The notes: a model not told the origin generated them from the sequence alone. A DNA stretch of 64,000 nucleotides from Paraburkholderia antibiotica (GCF_012927125.1 NZ_JABBFZ010000004.1:248001-312000); one strand, 5' to 3'. Counted from the stretch's first letter, positions 1 through 7,664 are shown. Numbers and translations are program-made.

Positions 1-38
1 GTGAACGCCCTGGTCTTTGCGCGAAGGGACGACCGTGC

Positions 39-52
39 TTGATCGGGATCAG
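39..52 (+). promoter_or_regulatory. FNR/ANR-type box before the lipoprotein gene
   Basis: The 14-mer TTGATCGGGATCAG matches the FNR/ANR palindrome TTGAT-N4-ATCAA at 9 of 10 fixed positions. It ends 63 bases before the chosen GTG start of the lipoprotein gene. The same motif stands before four more genes within 4.3 kb, which supports a real site. Function is inferred. Confidence 0.6.
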
Positions 53-115
53 CGACTGCTCGCCGTGCGCCGCTACCGTAAGAGAGTCAGATGCATCACA
101 CATGCAGGTGCAACC

Positions 116-568
116 GTGAATCGCACATTGCCCCGAATCACCGTGTTCATTCTCTGCGCGGCATGCGTTGGCGGCTGCGCTAATCCGGCGCGCGAGGCGG
201 CGTTCCGTCATGAGGAAGTGGCCATCTACGAAGCACGGCAGCAGGCCGCCGTGCATTGCGAACCGGGAGTCGATTGCGAGGCCGCATGGGCGCTCGCGCG
301 CGCGTTCATCAAGGCCCACTCGGTCACCCGGATAGTTCGCGCGGACGACATGGCCATCGAAACCGCGCTGCCGCATTCGTTCGGCTTCGTGTATCTCGCG
401 GCATCGAAAGGGCAGGCGGACGACGGTCGTACGCTGATACGGCTGAAGGCGATGTGCCGTGGCATGTACGACACCGCCGGCGAGGCGGGCCTGCTGTATT
501 CGACCTGTGCGCACTCGATCGTCGCGATCGAGGCGGAATTTCATGCATGGATGGCGGCTCGCCCATGA
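116..568 (+). CDS. small lipoprotein of unknown function
   Basis: Hypothetical lipoprotein of 150 residues. From the GTG at 116 it begins with a short basic N-terminus, a hydrophobic stretch and a lipobox ending VGGC (Cys21), so the mature protein of about 130 residues should be lipid-anchored. An AGGTG sequence lies just upstream of this GTG. The open frame extends upstream to a TTG at 17, but that start would put about 30 residues before the signal peptide and would place the FNR-type box inside the gene. The mature part has several cysteines (HCEPGVDCE, MCRGMYD, YSTCAHS) that could pair in the periplasm. I recognise no family. The box at 39-52 suggests it is induced at low oxygen with its neighbours. 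Confidence 0.65.
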   Translation: MNRTLPRITVFILCAACVGGCANPAREAAFRHEEVAIYEARQQAAVHCEPGVDCEAAWALARAFIKAHSVTRIVRADDMAIETALPHSFGFVYLAASKGQADDGRTLIRLKAMCRGMYDTAGEAGLLYSTCAHSIVAIEAEFHAWMAARP

Positions 569-999
569 TTCGAGGCGCCGTTCGCCCGACGGGCGCACGG
601 CCGGCCCGCGAGGTAGCTGGTCGAGCAGGGCAGGCGAAGCAAAGTGGGCAAGGCAGGGCGCACCGACAACGCGCTCATGCGTGTTCGCAGAGCTGTCGCA
701 ATGCCGTCGGGGCGCCGACGGCGAACAGAATGCGGCGCGGCAACGAGCAGGTCCGACGCATCGCGCGCGTCGCGCAACAGTTCGTCGCGCGCGGCCTGCA
801 GCGCGTTTCTGACGAGCGAACCGGCCGGAACGAGGGTGCGCGGATTCTTCGCGACACAGACGAGCCGAACGATGCCGCCCGGGGCCACCATGTGGCTCGC
901 GTACTCGACTACCCGTTGCGAGACGGCGGATTGATCGACCGCGACCCGTACCTTGCCCGGCAACCCCGGTGCTGGGCATTCCGAAACCCGGGAATTCAT
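541..999 (-). pseudogene. universal stress protein, degenerate C-terminus
   Basis: The ATG at 999 follows a GGAGGCGAGC ribosome binding site. The first 85 or so residues look like the N-terminal half of a UspA-domain protein: strand VRVAVDQSA, helix SQRVVEYASHM, strand IVRLVCVA, then the helical ARDELLRDARDA segment. After that the frame runs into ASDLLVAAP, which resembles the late strand ADLLVVGA of intact family members, so about 40 residues appear to be missing. The rest is Arg-rich sequence without the usual G-x2-G-x9-G-S/T nucleotide motif. Total length (152 residues) is near the family norm but the second half is not homologous. A damaged gene is the simplest reading; a short divergent Usp is possible. 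The stop overlaps the end of the convergent lipoprotein gene. Confidence 0.5.
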
Positions 1000-1062
1000 G
1001 CTCGCCTCCTCGCGTGATGTGCGGTCGTGAAGAAAATTTTTCGGGCCGTCCCAGGTCGCCGT

Positions 1063-1076
1063 TTGACCGAAATCAA
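1063..1076 (-). promoter_or_regulatory. FNR/ANR-type box before the Usp remnant
   Basis: TTGACCGAAATCAA (TTGAC-N4-ATCAA) lies 64 bases upstream of the ATG at 999 on the minus strand. The AT-rich stretch AAAATTTT at 1033-1040 sits where a -10 element would be expected. A conserved site before a damaged gene suggests recent decay. Confidence 0.6.
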
Positions 1077-1214
1077 GCGGATGCGGCCTCGCCTGGTCTT
1101 CACCGCTGCTCGTCGCTCGCGTGGCTCGGCACACGCGACGACGGCCCGGCTCACCCGCACCCCGCGAGCCCGTGCAAACGGCAATGGGAGGCCGGCCGGC
1201 GCATCCGGTCACGC

Positions 1215-1228
1215 TTGACGTGGATCAA
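1215..1228 (+). promoter_or_regulatory. FNR/ANR-type box before hsp20
   Basis: TTGACGTGGATCAA matches TTGAC-N4-ATCAA on both half-sites and lies 130 bases before the Hsp20 start. The long distance leaves room for a structured leader, and a perfect 14-bp hairpin lies in it at 1277-1310. Confidence 0.65.
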
Positions 1229-1276
1229 CGAGGCAACATGATGTACGGCTACGCTGAAGCTGCGGTTTCACGAGAC

Positions 1277-1310
1277 GGACTACGGCCGGCCCGCGCGCCG
1301 GCCGTAGTCC
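1277..1310 (+). other. perfect hairpin in the hsp20 leader
   Basis: Arms GGACTACGGCCGGC (1277-1290) and GCCGGCCGTAGTCC (1297-1310) are exact reverse complements around a 6-base loop. A weak GCCA/TGGC stem followed by seven T (1321-1340) comes next, directly before the ribosome binding site GAAGGAG. It lies between the FNR-type box and the start codon, so it should be in the transcript leader. It could be an attenuator, an mRNA-stability element or a heat-responsive structure. Confidence 0.5.
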
Positions 1311-1358
1311 GGTCAACGGGGCCATGTTCTGGCTTTTTTTAGCTGAAGGAGAGATGCA

Positions 1359-1793
1359 ATGAGCAATCTGACGCGTTTCGATCCGCTTTCGCTGGATCCT
1401 GTTTCGGAACTGTTTCAGGGATTTTTCCGGCCGATGCGCTCGATGCTGACGACGCAGGACACCGAACTTGCATCGATGAAAATCGACGTGACGGAAAACG
1501 ACGGCGCTTATTCGGTAAAGGCGGAGCTGCCCGGCGTGGACAAGAAGGATATCGACATTCAGATCGATGGGCGCGTCGTGTCGATCAACGCGAAGGTCGA
1601 GCGTAACCAGGAGGAAAAGGAGGGCGAGCGCGTGATTCGCCGCGAACGCTACTCCGGAACCTTCAGCCGCTCGTTCGCACTCGGCGGCGAGGTCGACGAG
1701 GCCAACGCCAAAGCCGAGTACAAGGACGGCGTGCTGTCGTTGAACCTGCCGAAAAAGGCGCCGGGCGACCACAAACGTCTGTCCATCGACTGA
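1359..1793 (+). CDS. Hsp20/alpha-crystallin small heat shock protein
   Basis: Cytoplasmic ATP-independent holdase chaperone that binds unfolding proteins for later refolding by DnaK/ClpB. The 144-residue length is typical. Residues 1-38 are the variable N-terminal arm with aromatic and Met residues (LFQGFFRPM). The alpha-crystallin domain spans about 40-135 and includes the hallmark strands AYSVKAELPGVDKKDIDIQIDG and GVLSLNLPKK; SRSFALGGEVD matches the family's SFxLPxxVD motif. The start is fixed by GAAGGAG eight bases upstream of the ATG. A usual C-terminal I/V-x-I/V motif is not obvious in the tail (HKRLSID). It stands alone between an FNR-type box at 1215 and the BON gene's own box at 1907, so low-oxygen control is inferred instead of the usual sigma-32. 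Confidence 0.93.
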   Translation: MSNLTRFDPLSLDPVSELFQGFFRPMRSMLTTQDTELASMKIDVTENDGAYSVKAELPGVDKKDIDIQIDGRVVSINAKVERNQEEKEGERVIRRERYSGTFSRSFALGGEVDEANAKAEYKDGVLSLNLPKKAPGDHKRLSID

Positions 1794-1906
1794 CACGCAA
1801 GCCGGGGCGTGCCGTAAGCGGCGTCTCTGCGAGCACGCGGACTTCGGGCACTGCGCGCGGACGACGGATAGGTTCGGACGGGGTGGCGGCGCGAACCCGC
1901 GCGCGG

Positions 1907-1920
1907 TTGATCTGCATCAG
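1907..1920 (+). promoter_or_regulatory. FNR/ANR-type box before the BON-domain gene
   Basis: TTGATCTGCATCAG (TTGAT-N4-ATCAG) lies 85 bases upstream of the ATG at 2005. It would fall near -40 of a transcript starting around 1955, the usual class II position for FNR activators. This is positional inference only. Confidence 0.55.
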
Positions 1921-2004
1921 CGCCGTCGCGTGGTCTCGACACGAAGCCTGGTTCTGATGGCGCGAGGCACGATCCGTCAAACGACGCACCGCATGGAGGG
2001 GCTG

Positions 2005-2685
2005 ATGAAAACCGACTGGCAGTTGAAAAAGGACATCGAGGAGGAGCTCGAATGGGACCCGGCCGTCACCGCGACGGATATCGGCGTCGAGGTGACCAAC
2101 GGTATCGTGACGCTTTCCGGCCATCCGCCGAGCTATGCGGAAAAGCTCGCTGCCGAAAAGGCGGCGCAACGCGTGGCCGGCGTGAAGGGAGTCGCCGTGG
2201 ACATGCAGGTGCGCGTGCCGAAGCACGACGAACACAGCGACGAGGACGTGGCGAGCGCGGTTCACGCAATCCTGCACTGGAGCGTCGCAGTGCCGGAGGA
2301 TGCGGTGAAGGTCCAGGTCGAAAAGGGCTGGGTCTCGTTGACGGGTGCGGTGGACTGGGCCTACCAGCGCCATGTCGTCGTGCGCGCGGTTAGCCATATG
2401 CGAGGCGTGCGCGGCGTAACCAATGGTATCGAAGTGCGCCGCAAGGTGGCGTCGGACGAGATCGGCAGGAGGATCGGTCAGGCTATGCAGCGTCACGCCG
2501 AACGTGAGGTCAAACACATCGGAATCGACGTGAAGGACGGCACGGTGACGTTGACCGGCAAGGTTGGCTCCTACGCGGAGCGTGCGCTCGCGCGAGGGGT
2601 CGCATGGAGCGCGCCCGGCGTATGCGCGGTGGTCGACGATCTGATCGTCGAGCCGGCGGCCGACAACGCCGCGCGCACGAGATAA
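2005..2685 (+). CDS. triple BON-domain protein
   Basis: 226 residues made of three consecutive BON domains (about 4-70, 78-148 and 150-220). Each has the pattern short helix, then I-x-V-x-V-x-N/D-G-x-V-x-L-x-G, helix, and V-x-G-V: VEVTNGIVTLSGH, VQVEKGWVSLTGA and IDVKDGTVTLTGK. BON domains bind phospholipid or other envelope surfaces and help cells survive osmotic and envelope stress, as in OsmY. This copy has no signal peptide or membrane segment, so a cytoplasmic or membrane-surface role is more likely than an OsmY-like periplasmic one. The ATG at 2005 was chosen because GGAGGGG precedes it; in-frame ATGs at 1930, 1957 and 1993 lack such a site, and 1930 lies only ten bases after the FNR-type box. 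It converges on the metallo-beta-lactamase gene. Confidence 0.88.
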   Translation: MKTDWQLKKDIEEELEWDPAVTATDIGVEVTNGIVTLSGHPPSYAEKLAAEKAAQRVAGVKGVAVDMQVRVPKHDEHSDEDVASAVHAILHWSVAVPEDAVKVQVEKGWVSLTGAVDWAYQRHVVVRAVSHMRGVRGVTNGIEVRRKVASDEIGRRIGQAMQRHAEREVKHIGIDVKDGTVTLTGKVGSYAERALARGVAWSAPGVCAVVDDLIVEPAADNAARTR

Positions 2686-2847
2686 GCACGGTCGGCAGCG
2701 CGATGGCGCCACGCTTCGCCGCCGCGAATCCGCGCACGCACGGCGTGGCAGCCGAAAAGAGCGGGAGAGCGGCTACGCCGCCCCTTGCGCAGACGCGCCG
2801 GGCCAGAAGCGCAGCCGGCCGGAGCTTCGCGCATCACGACTGTTCGA

Positions 2848-4212
2848 CTACAGTTTCCCGAGCTCGACCGTTTGCAGGTAGGTGGGAACTTCGCAGGACC
2901 AGCCGAGCGTTTCCACAATGCGCCGCCGCATCGCATCCGCCGCAGCCGGCTCACCGTGCGTGACGAACGTGCGGGTCGGCGCGTCGGTCAGACTCGATAA
3001 CCATTGCAGCAACTCGTGATAGTCGGCATGCGCGGACAAAGACGAAATCGACTCGACGTTTGCGCGTACACGCACATACTCGCCGAACAATTTGATCGCC
3101 GGCTCATGGGCGGCCAGCGCCGCGCCGCGTGTGCCCGCGGCCTGGTAGCCGACGAGCACGATCGTATTGCGCGGGTCGGACGCATACAGGCGCAGATGAT
3201 GCAGCACGCGCCCGCCGGTCGCCATCCCGCTACCGGCGATGATCACCATCGGCCCGTTGTGCGACGCGATCGCCTTCGACTCTTCGACGCTTCTGATCAT
3301 GATGGCGGCTTTATCGATCGCGCCTGCCCCGGAGATCGTCAGCCGATGTTCGGCAAGATGCCTGCGATACACCTGTGTCACGCTGGCCGCCATCGGACTG
3401 TCCAGATAGACGGGTACATGAGCCATGCGCCCGGTCTCCTTGAGTTCCGCGATGTAATACAGAATTTCCTGCGCGCGCCCGACCGCGAAGCATGGCATCA
3501 CGACCACGCCGCCTTTGGCGAAGGTCCGATTGAATATGCGCTCGAGTTCGTCCTGCGGATTCGAATCAGGATGCAAACGGTCACCATAGGTGGATTCGAC
3601 GACGAGGTAATCCGCATGCGCCAGCGGCGTAGGCGCGCGCATGATCGGATCCGCGGGGCGGCCCACGTCGCCGGAAAACGCGAGCAACGTGTGATTGCGG
3701 CACATCACGACGCTTGCGGCGCCGAGGATGTGCCCGGACGACAGGAAGCGGAAGCACAGCCCATGCGGCAGATCGACCGGATGGTCGACGCGCTGCGGCA
3801 CCAGCAGACGCAGCGCGCGCTGCGCGTCGTCCTGCGTGTAGAGCGGCAGGGCCGGACGATGCTTCGAGAACCCGTGCCGGTTCGCGAAATCCGCTTCTTC
3901 TTCCTGAAGCTTCGCGCTGTCGGGCAGCATGATCTCGCACAGCGCAGCGGTGCCCGGCGTGCAATAGACAGGCCCGTGAAAGCCGCTTCTTGCCAGTAAC
4001 GGCAGATAGCCGCTGTGATCGATGTGAGCGTGAGTCAGGATCACCGCGTCGATCGAATCGGCCGGCACCGGCAGCGGCGCCCAGTTGCGCAGCCGCAGAT
4101 TCTTCACGCCCTGAAACAGCCCACAGTCGACGAGGATGCGCAAGCCGGGTTCTTCCAGCAGGTACCGGGAGCCCGTGACAGTCTCGCTGGCACCGAGAAA
4201 GGTCAGCTTCAT
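2848..4212 (-). CDS. MBL-fold / beta-CASP hydrolase (RNA-processing type)
   Basis: 454-residue metallo-beta-lactamase-fold hydrolase of the beta-CASP group (CPSF73/YsnF-like exonucleases). Visible motifs in order: LGASETVTGSRYLL near the N-terminus, motif 1 D (ILVDCGLFQG), motif 2 HAHIDHSG at about 61-68 (zinc ligands), the third His in SSGHILGAAS, the Asp in FSGDVGR, the beta-CASP insert with VVMPCFAVGRAQEILYYI, and the late SSLSAHADYHELL and FVTHGEP motifs. These are the ligands expected for an active di-zinc RNA nuclease. Start: ATG preceded by CGGAGGAACC. Homologues are part of low-oxygen/universal-stress loci in Burkholderia and Pseudomonas, and the box at 4278-4291 fits that. The RNA substrate is unknown. 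Confidence 0.88.
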   Translation of the reverse strand: MKLTFLGASETVTGSRYLLEEPGLRILVDCGLFQGVKNLRLRNWAPLPVPADSIDAVILTHAHIDHSGYLPLLARSGFHGPVYCTPGTAALCEIMLPDSAKLQEEEADFANRHGFSKHRPALPLYTQDDAQRALRLLVPQRVDHPVDLPHGLCFRFLSSGHILGAASVVMCRNHTLLAFSGDVGRPADPIMRAPTPLAHADYLVVESTYGDRLHPDSNPQDELERIFNRTFAKGGVVVMPCFAVGRAQEILYYIAELKETGRMAHVPVYLDSPMAASVTQVYRRHLAEHRLTISGAGAIDKAAIMIRSVEESKAIASHNGPMVIIAGSGMATGGRVLHHLRLYASDPRNTIVLVGYQAAGTRGAALAAHEPAIKLFGEYVRVRANVESISSLSAHADYHELLQWLSSLTDAPTRTFVTHGEPAAADAMRRRIVETLGWSCEVPTYLQTVELGKL

Positions 4213-4277
4213 GGTTCCTCCGTTGAGCGCGATGGCGGCTGCGTGCTGTCATTTCATCGCATGCCGGCGCGACACCA

Positions 4278-4291
4278 TTGATGTGGATCAT
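4278..4291 (-). promoter_or_regulatory. FNR/ANR-type box before the MBL gene
   Basis: Read on the plus strand the site is TTGATGTGGATCAT; on the coding strand it is ATGATCCACATCAA. It ends 65 bases before the metallo-beta-lactamase ATG at 4212, the same spacing class as the other boxes in this block. Confidence 0.55.
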
Positions 4292-4455
4292 GAACGGAGA
4301 TCGGCGCACCGCACCGCGGCGCGTCGATGCCACGGTGCGAAGACCACGACGCAATGCGCGCGACCAGCAGCGGTACCCGATGCCTTCGCGCCGGGATGAT
4401 CGCCGGAAGCACTGGAGAACTGAACCGAAGGAGGTCCGGCATGCTCCTGATATAA

Positions 4456-4485
4456 AACACGACATTATAGTACTAATGTCGTGTT
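4456..4485. promoter_or_regulatory. 12-bp palindrome, likely KfrA operator
   Basis: AACACGACATTA (4456-4467) and TAATGTCGTGTT (4474-4485) are exact inverted repeats separated by TAGTAC. The site lies 81-110 bases before the KfrA-like gene in an AT-rich patch of an otherwise GC-rich region. Plasmid KfrA proteins repress their own promoters through palindromic operators, so autoregulation is the natural reading. Confidence 0.6.
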
Positions 4486-4514
4486 GTAGATGATTGAGTG
4501 TAGCATTTTTATAG

Positions 4515-4529
4515 TAATACGTTGTATTA
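4515..4529. promoter_or_regulatory. second short palindrome before the KfrA-like gene
   Basis: TAATAC-GTT-GTATTA is a perfect inverted repeat 37 bases before the KfrA-like ATG. It shares TAAT/ATTA edges with the larger palindrome 30 bases upstream and overlaps the probable core promoter. It may be a second operator half or just promoter DNA. Confidence 0.4.
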
Positions 4530-4565
4530 TCAACTTCACGTTATCTCTTCGAGCCAACCCGCGCC

Positions 4566-5645
4566 ATGACCCTCGAATCCGACATCGAAGCCGCCCGCGA
4601 ACGCGCGCCCGACACTCAGGCCCTGTACCGCGAGGTCTGCGCGCTGCTGTTTTTCCGTTACGGTGAAACGCCGACGGCCAACCGGCTTTATCAGCTGGTG
4701 CGTAAAGGCAGCATGAGCGCACCGGCCAAGGCGTTGCGAGACTTCTGGGTCGAGGTGCGCGATAAGACCCGAGTCGACGTCGGTCGCCCCGATTTGCCGC
4801 CCGAGGTCGCCGCGGCGGCCGGCGAACTCGCGGCGCAACTGTGGCGCCTATCGAGCGACGCCGCGACCGCCGCGCTCGACGTCTTCAGGCAGGACGCCGA
4901 CGCGCAAATCGCGGCGTCGCGCGAACAGATGCGGGAACGGGAAATCCAGTGCCAGCGAGCCGAAGATCGAGCCGCTCAGGTGGCCGAAGACGCCGCCGCC
5001 GCGCGCACGCAGGTCACTGCGCTGGAGACGCGCCTCGTCGAACTGCAAACGGCCAACGAGATGCTCACCGCGCAACTGACGGCATCGAAGGATGAAATTG
5101 CGGCCGGCACCGCCGCGCTCGCCGATGCCCGGCGCGATTTCGCCAACGAGCTGGCCAAACTGCGCCGCTCGCACGAACAGAACGAACAGCGGCTCGCCGC
5201 CACGGAAAAGCGCGCATTGCTGGAGATCGAGAGCGAACGGGCGGCGACGCAGCGTTTGCGCAAGGAGCTGCAGGCGAGTCAGGAGCGGGCGGCGACGCTG
5301 GAAACCGGCTATCGGGCCGAGCGCGATGCATTGCGCGATGAGCTGGCGGTATCGAAGGCCGAACTGGCCGCGTCGAATGCACGGCATGCGGCGACCGGCG
5401 CGCAACTGATGGAAAAACTGGCTGAAAAGGAGGCGTTGCTGGCCGAGCGCACGATCGCGGCGGATCAGCTGCGCCAGCGTGTCGAGACCATGTCGCAACA
5501 GATCGCCGCGGCGCAGACCGCACAGGCGTCCGCGCGCCCTGCCCGCCGCGCCCGCGAAAAAACGTCGGCGCAAAGCCGTGCGGCGGCGACTTTTTCGGGC
5601 GGCCCATTCGTCAGGCGCGCGACGACCGCCAAAAAATCCGGGTAA
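4566..5645 (+). CDS. KfrA-like DNA-binding coiled-coil protein
   Basis: 359 residues. The N-terminal 110 residues match the KfrA_N DNA-binding domain (YREVCALLFFRYGETPTANRLYQLVRKGSMSAPAKALRDFW, with a helix-turn-helix around ETPTANRLYQLVRKGS). Residues from about 115 to 325 are a long heptad-rich alpha-helix full of Ala, Glu, Arg and Gln, without prolines, and should form an extended coiled coil. The tail is basic and Ala/Ser-rich (PARRAREKTSAQSRAAA). KfrA of IncP plasmids is a filament-forming autorepressor that helps plasmid segregation. Chromosomal relatives are common in Burkholderiaceae and their role is unclear; a nucleoid-organising or local regulator role is inference. Start: ATG at 4566; the upstream Shine-Dalgarno is weak. 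No par or rep genes lie nearby. Confidence 0.8.
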   Translation: MTLESDIEAARERAPDTQALYREVCALLFFRYGETPTANRLYQLVRKGSMSAPAKALRDFWVEVRDKTRVDVGRPDLPPEVAAAAGELAAQLWRLSSDAATAALDVFRQDADAQIAASREQMREREIQCQRAEDRAAQVAEDAAAARTQVTALETRLVELQTANEMLTAQLTASKDEIAAGTAALADARRDFANELAKLRRSHEQNEQRLAATEKRALLEIESERAATQRLRKELQASQERAATLETGYRAERDALRDELAVSKAELAASNARHAATGAQLMEKLAEKEALLAERTIAADQLRQRVETMSQQIAAAQTAQASARPARRAREKTSAQSRAAATFSGGPFVRRATTAKKSG

Positions 5646-5849
5646 CCGTGGCGCGGCAAAGCAGCCTCAAGCTAGCCTCAAACCCGCCGCACCTCAGCCT
5701 CGATCCGTGCCGAGCCATCGAAGAAACTCGGTCCACGTGACCAATTCCCAAAGTGGCCACCCTGAATTAACCAAAACCGGTCATTCCAACAGGCCAATCG
5801 AACGTCTAACCTTGATCCCACATTAAAACCCACCGCAAGGACGGACAAC

Positions 5850-6533
5850 ATGAGGATCATGCACGTCGACGCCAGCGCGAAGCGCGAGCGTTCCAATTCC
5901 CGGGCGCTGAGCCGCTATTTTCTCGAGCGCCTGCGTGAAGAGCGCGTCGAGTTCGAGGTCGATTATCTGGACGTCACGGTCGACACGCCGCCGCACGTCA
6001 CCGAAGCGTTTGCGATCGCGACGTACACCGCCGCCAACGAGCGCACGGCGGCGATGAAGGCGACGCTGGCGGCATCGGATGCGCTGTGCGCGCGGTTGCT
6101 CGCCGCCGATGCGCTGGTGTTCGCGATGCCGATGTACAACTGGTCGATGCCCTCGGCGTTCAAGGCCTTCATCGACAGCGTCACGCGCACCGGCCTGACC
6201 TACACGTTCGCGGACGACGGCAGCACCGTCGGGCAGCTCGGTCGACAGAAGGTGTTGTTCATCACGAGCCGTGGCGCGGATTTGCGCGCGGGCTCGCCGT
6301 ATGAATCGATGGATGCGTTGACGCCCGCGCTGAAAGCGGCGTTCGGTTTTCTCGGCGTGAGCGCGCCGGGTTTCGTCGATGCACAGCCGCTGCAATTCGC
6401 GAACCCCGAAGCGCGCGCCGAGGCGCTCGAACGGGCACGCGGAGAACTGGACGCCGTCGCGACGCAATGGGCGAAGGCCGTGAGCGCGGCGCATGGCGAC
6501 GCACAACAACTGCAGCAGGCCTGCGTGGAGTGA
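5850..6533 (+). CDS. FMN-dependent NADH:azoreductase family (AcpD-like)
   Basis: 227-residue flavodoxin-fold oxidoreductase. It begins with the beta-strand and phosphate loop MRIMHVDASAKRERSNSRALS, which binds FMN phosphate, and has the family signature PMYNWSMPSAFKAFIDSVTRTGLTYTF at about 94-120, followed by LFITSRGADL and the GFLGV segment. Such enzymes transfer electrons from NAD(P)H via FMN to quinones, azo compounds and other electrophiles in the cytoplasm, usually protecting against thiol-reactive stress. The ATG at 5850 follows AAGGACGG. The gene ends four bases before the cupin gene, so the two should be one operon. Natural substrate unknown. Confidence 0.88.
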   Translation: MRIMHVDASAKRERSNSRALSRYFLERLREERVEFEVDYLDVTVDTPPHVTEAFAIATYTAANERTAAMKATLAASDALCARLLAADALVFAMPMYNWSMPSAFKAFIDSVTRTGLTYTFADDGSTVGQLGRQKVLFITSRGADLRAGSPYESMDALTPALKAAFGFLGVSAPGFVDAQPLQFANPEARAEALERARGELDAVATQWAKAVSAAHGDAQQLQQACVE

Positions 6534-6537
6534 CGAC

Positions 6538-7008
6538 ATGAATACGATTGGAATTCGCACACGATGCGCATCGGTGCTGCTTGCCGGCATCGCCGCTATA
6601 GCCGCATCGCAGCCCGCTTCCGCGCACGCCGTCGATGCGGCCAGCGCGAGCGGCACGGCCACCGCCGTGCCTCACGAAACCATCACCCCTGCTTTCGCCA
6701 CGCCGGTCGCGAACGTGCCGGGCAAGACGATGACCGCGCTCGTCGTCGACTATGCGCCGGGCGGCAAGTCGGCGCCGCATCGGCATGGTCAGGCGTTCGT
6801 GGTGGGCTATGTGCTGTCGGGCGCGATTCGCAGCCGCGTCGATCACGGCGCGGAGCACGTCTACCATGCGGGCGAGTCGTGGACCGAAAAGCCCGGCGCG
6901 CATCACATGGTCAGCGAGAATGCGAGCGCGACCGAACCGGCGAAACTGCTGGCGATTTTCGTCGCGGATACCGACGACAAAAACCTCGTGACGTTCGATA
7001 AGAAATGA
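6538..7008 (+). CDS. secreted cupin-domain protein
   Basis: 156 residues. A Sec signal peptide runs to about residue 27 (RTRCASVLLAGIAAIAASQPASA then HAVD). The mature part is a single cupin: motif 1 is YAPGGKSAPHRHGQAFVVGYVLSGAIRSRV (two His, then a conserved Gly turn) and motif 2 is HAGESWTEKPGAHHMVSEN. The His pair and the late His are candidate metal ligands. Small periplasmic cupins of this type often accompany oxidoreductases; the substrate is unknown. The ATG at 6538 was chosen over the ATG at 6493, because 6493 overlaps the azoreductase gene and would bury the signal peptide. It lies four bases after the azoreductase stop, which suggests translational coupling. Confidence 0.82.
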   Translation: MNTIGIRTRCASVLLAGIAAIAASQPASAHAVDAASASGTATAVPHETITPAFATPVANVPGKTMTALVVDYAPGGKSAPHRHGQAFVVGYVLSGAIRSRVDHGAEHVYHAGESWTEKPGAHHMVSENASATEPAKLLAIFVADTDDKNLVTFDKK

Positions 7009-7170
7009 TCATGGCGGGGCGGTGTCCGTCGCCGCCCTCGCCACCCTCACCGCTCAGCTACGTCGACGCGTGTCGATGCACGCACAACCAATCCCGTTTG
7101 CACGTGCAGCATTGACTGAGGCGAGCGCGCCGCTGCAATCGCGAATGAATCGAAGACTAGCGAGCGCGGC

Positions 7171-7596
7171 TCAAAACCTGGGATGGCATTCGAAGCTGAC
7201 CGACGACTCATGCTCGGTCATCACGGCCACGCCGCTGACGGTTTCCGTGTTCACACTGCTTTGCATGCCGCGCTGCTCGCAGTAGTCGCGCGCCTCGTTG
7301 GTGGCGAGTTCGTGCGCGCGCGCCCACGCCATGCGCCCGCCCGTCGCGCTGGCCGCGACCGTGTACGTGCCGGGCTTGTCGCTGGCGACCACGTGCGAGG
7401 TCGATGCGCATCCGACGAGCCCCACGCCCGCCAGCACTACTGCCGCCCAAGCCGACAGCCGCGCGCTCTTCCGTTCTTTTCGCTCTGTGTGTGCGTTCTT
7501 CTGTGCGCGCTGTGCGCTCGATGTACCTGACGTATCGAGCGAGTCACGCATCGTTTCGACTGTGTCGGGAAGACTGCCCGAACCCTGATTCAACAT
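7171..7596 (-). CDS. small lipoprotein of unknown function
   Basis: 141 residues. A hydrophobic stretch AWAAVVLAGVGLVGC ends in a lipobox with Cys63, followed by a mature domain of about 78 residues (TYTVAASATGGRMAWARAHELATNEARDYCEQRG, then VSFECHPRF). Two cysteines in the mature part could pair. The oddity is the start: with the ATG at 7596 the signal is preceded by nearly 48 polar residues, which is long for a Sec signal, but no closer ATG, GTG or TTG is in frame before the hydrophobic core. The mature domain looks like small Burkholderia lipoproteins with the ARAxELATNEAxxYC pattern; no function is known to me. Confidence 0.65.
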   Translation of the reverse strand: MLNQGSGSLPDTVETMRDSLDTSGTSSAQRAQKNAHTERKERKSARLSAWAAVVLAGVGLVGCASTSHVVASDKPGTYTVAASATGGRMAWARAHELATNEARDYCEQRGMQSSVNTETVSGVAVMTEHESSVSFECHPRF

Positions 7597-7664
7597 AGTG
7601 CAACACCTGCATTTTTAACCGGTAAAGAACGCGTAATTATCCGTAATTGCCGGAACAAGATCAG

